A stretch of 34,168 nt of DNA, from positions 1 through 34,168 of the forward strand of contig MWCA01000059.1 in the NCBI GenBank assembly GCA_002069785.1. Reading direction: 5' to 3'. This document shows positions 33,514 through 34,168 of this stretch, piece by piece. A program made the translations under genes and the position numbers. This stretch comes from Lentisphaerae bacterium ADurb.Bin242 (GTDB lineage Bacteria; Verrucomicrobiota; Lentisphaeria; Victivallales; UBA1829). The notes below the pieces were generated by a model. It was not told where the DNA came from, searched no databases, and worked only from the letters and a program-made list of their open reading frames with translations. The stretch's first letter is position 1; every line of letters begins with the position of its first letter.

Positions 33514-34168
33514 TTATTTCCGGAGACTCAACTGGTATTTCAGCCAGGCGTAATAGGTGTCGCCCATCTGGTTGTATCCGGCGGGGGCGGGATGGACGCC
33601 GTTGCATTGACGCGTTACATTGGCGGGGTTTCCGAGATTCACCGGTTCCGTCCGGACCGGGAAATTGTTCCGGCAGTCCAGATTGACCACGGTGGGGATC
33701 AGGAATACCTTTTTGTCCGGAGAATTCTGGAACTTCCGGAGCATCCGCTGGTTGAGGGCGAACACATTCTTCTTGTACTGCAAAAAGGTCTGTCCGTTTT
33801 TGTAATTGGCGGCAAAGGCGTCCTGCCCGGCTCCGAGCGTGACCAGCCCCACTCCGATGACGGCGTCCGGAGCGGCTTTCCGGAAGGCGGCGAGGAAGGC
33901 GTCCATATTTTTCTCGATGCTTGCAATGGTGGAATACAGCGTGAGTTCCGAGGCGCCGAAGACGTCGTTCACGCCCAGCTGGACAGTGATGAAATCGGGC
34001 ATTTTTCCGCCGTTGTATTGATCGACATACTGCTGCATGTCGAACACGACTTTGCCGTCTTTCCGGGTAAGGAACTTGCTTCTGGCATAGAATTTCTTTG
34101 CAGGATCGCTGATTTTGGAGTCATCCTCGAAACGGGTCAGGAAGGTGTTCCAGGCCCAGCCGCCGTAC
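33514..34168 (-). CDS. SGNH/GDSL hydrolase, 5' end outside window
   Basis: SGNH hydrolases remove acetyl or other acyl groups from sugars and other esters. The frame stays open from the stop at 33514 to the window edge, giving at least 217 residues. The visible blocks are GGWAWNTFL near the edge, VQLGVNDVFG (block III with the catalytic-site Asn) and GVHPAPAGYNQMGD (block V with the His). The catalytic Ser block and any signal peptide lie outside the window. A GTG at 34047 is not a true start, because conserved GGWAWN sequence lies upstream of it. It is the first visible gene of the glycosidase operon, and an esterase that deacetylates the glycan would fit that setting. Confidence 0.85.
   Translation of the reverse strand, partial: YGGWAWNTFLTRFEDDSKISDPAKKFYARSKFLTRKDGKVVFDMQQYVDQYNGGKMPDFITVQLGVNDVFGASELTLYSTIASIEKNMDAFLAAFRKAAPDAVIGVGLVTLGAGQDAFAANYKNGQTFLQYKKNVFALNQRMLRKFQNSPDKKVFLIPTVVNLDCRNNFPVRTEPVNLGNPANVTRQCNGVHPAPAGYNQMGDTYYAWLKYQLSLRK

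Noticed and set aside
1..34168. CRISPR arrays, rRNA genes, riboswitches or defence islands
   Set aside because: I saw no regularly spaced direct repeats, no rRNA sequence, no cas gene and no known riboswitch core anywhere in the window.

Overview
The window looks like chromosome of a GC-rich (about 58-60% by eye) Gram-negative-type bacterium. The combination of several periplasm-directed lipoproteins, a family B DNA polymerase next to topA, and a dense run of glycoside hydrolases with oligogalacturonate-lyase-like propellers but no SusC/SusD pair suggests the PVC group, most likely a gut Lentisphaerota (Victivallis-like) bacterium. That placement is inference; there is no rRNA to confirm it.

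Layout. 1-1500: two insertion sequences side by side, an IS5-group element running off the left edge and an IS630-family element whose transposase is split by a frame change at an A6G run. 1499-1575: a CAU-anticodon tRNA on the minus strand with its own promoter. 1651-4666: three glycosyltransferases, one GT2 divergent from a two-gene operon (HlpA-like GT and GT4), sharing a compact divergent promoter. 4670-8430: a minus-strand operon of four predicted lipoproteins (LpoB/CsgG-like, YcfL/DUF1425-like, COG3014-like and one unrecognised) with a good sigma-70-type promoter. 8533-13324: topA followed by polB on the minus strand; TopA carries three copies of an unrecognised C-terminal repeat. 13586-16965: argD, argF and an MFS transporter on the plus strand. 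17008-21455: the MoxR ATPase / DUF58 / transglutaminase operon on the minus strand. 21658-22764: an enolase-superfamily enzyme (OSBS / N-acylamino acid racemase type), transcribed divergently. 22785-24098: a large terminase subunit alone, with no other phage gene. 24187-34168: a tight minus-strand carbohydrate catabolic operon: SGNH hydrolase (partial), a GHL6-like glycosidase, a beta-propeller, GH31, a 63-residue GH2 C-terminal fragment, a second beta-propeller and a GH95-like enzyme.

How the genes work together. The lipoprotein operon resembles the LpoB-YcfL-COG3014 grouping of gammaproteobacteria and probably serves envelope or peptidoglycan-synthesis control. MoxR, DUF58 and the membrane transglutaminase are a standard co-encoded trio. 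argD and argF supply consecutive parts of arginine synthesis. The glycosidase operon probably breaks down imported oligosaccharides in the cytoplasm, since the complete enzymes lack visible signal peptides.

Most worth following up: the triple repeat replacing the zinc fingers of TopA; the lone terminase, whose Shine-Dalgarno sequence is complementary over 12 bases to a sequence just after the upstream operon's last stop codon; the internally duplicated LpoB-like protein; the two paralogous propellers flanking GH31 and a GH2 remnant; and the IS630 frame change, which has the phase of a -1 slippery heptamer but needs a +1 or -2 shift.
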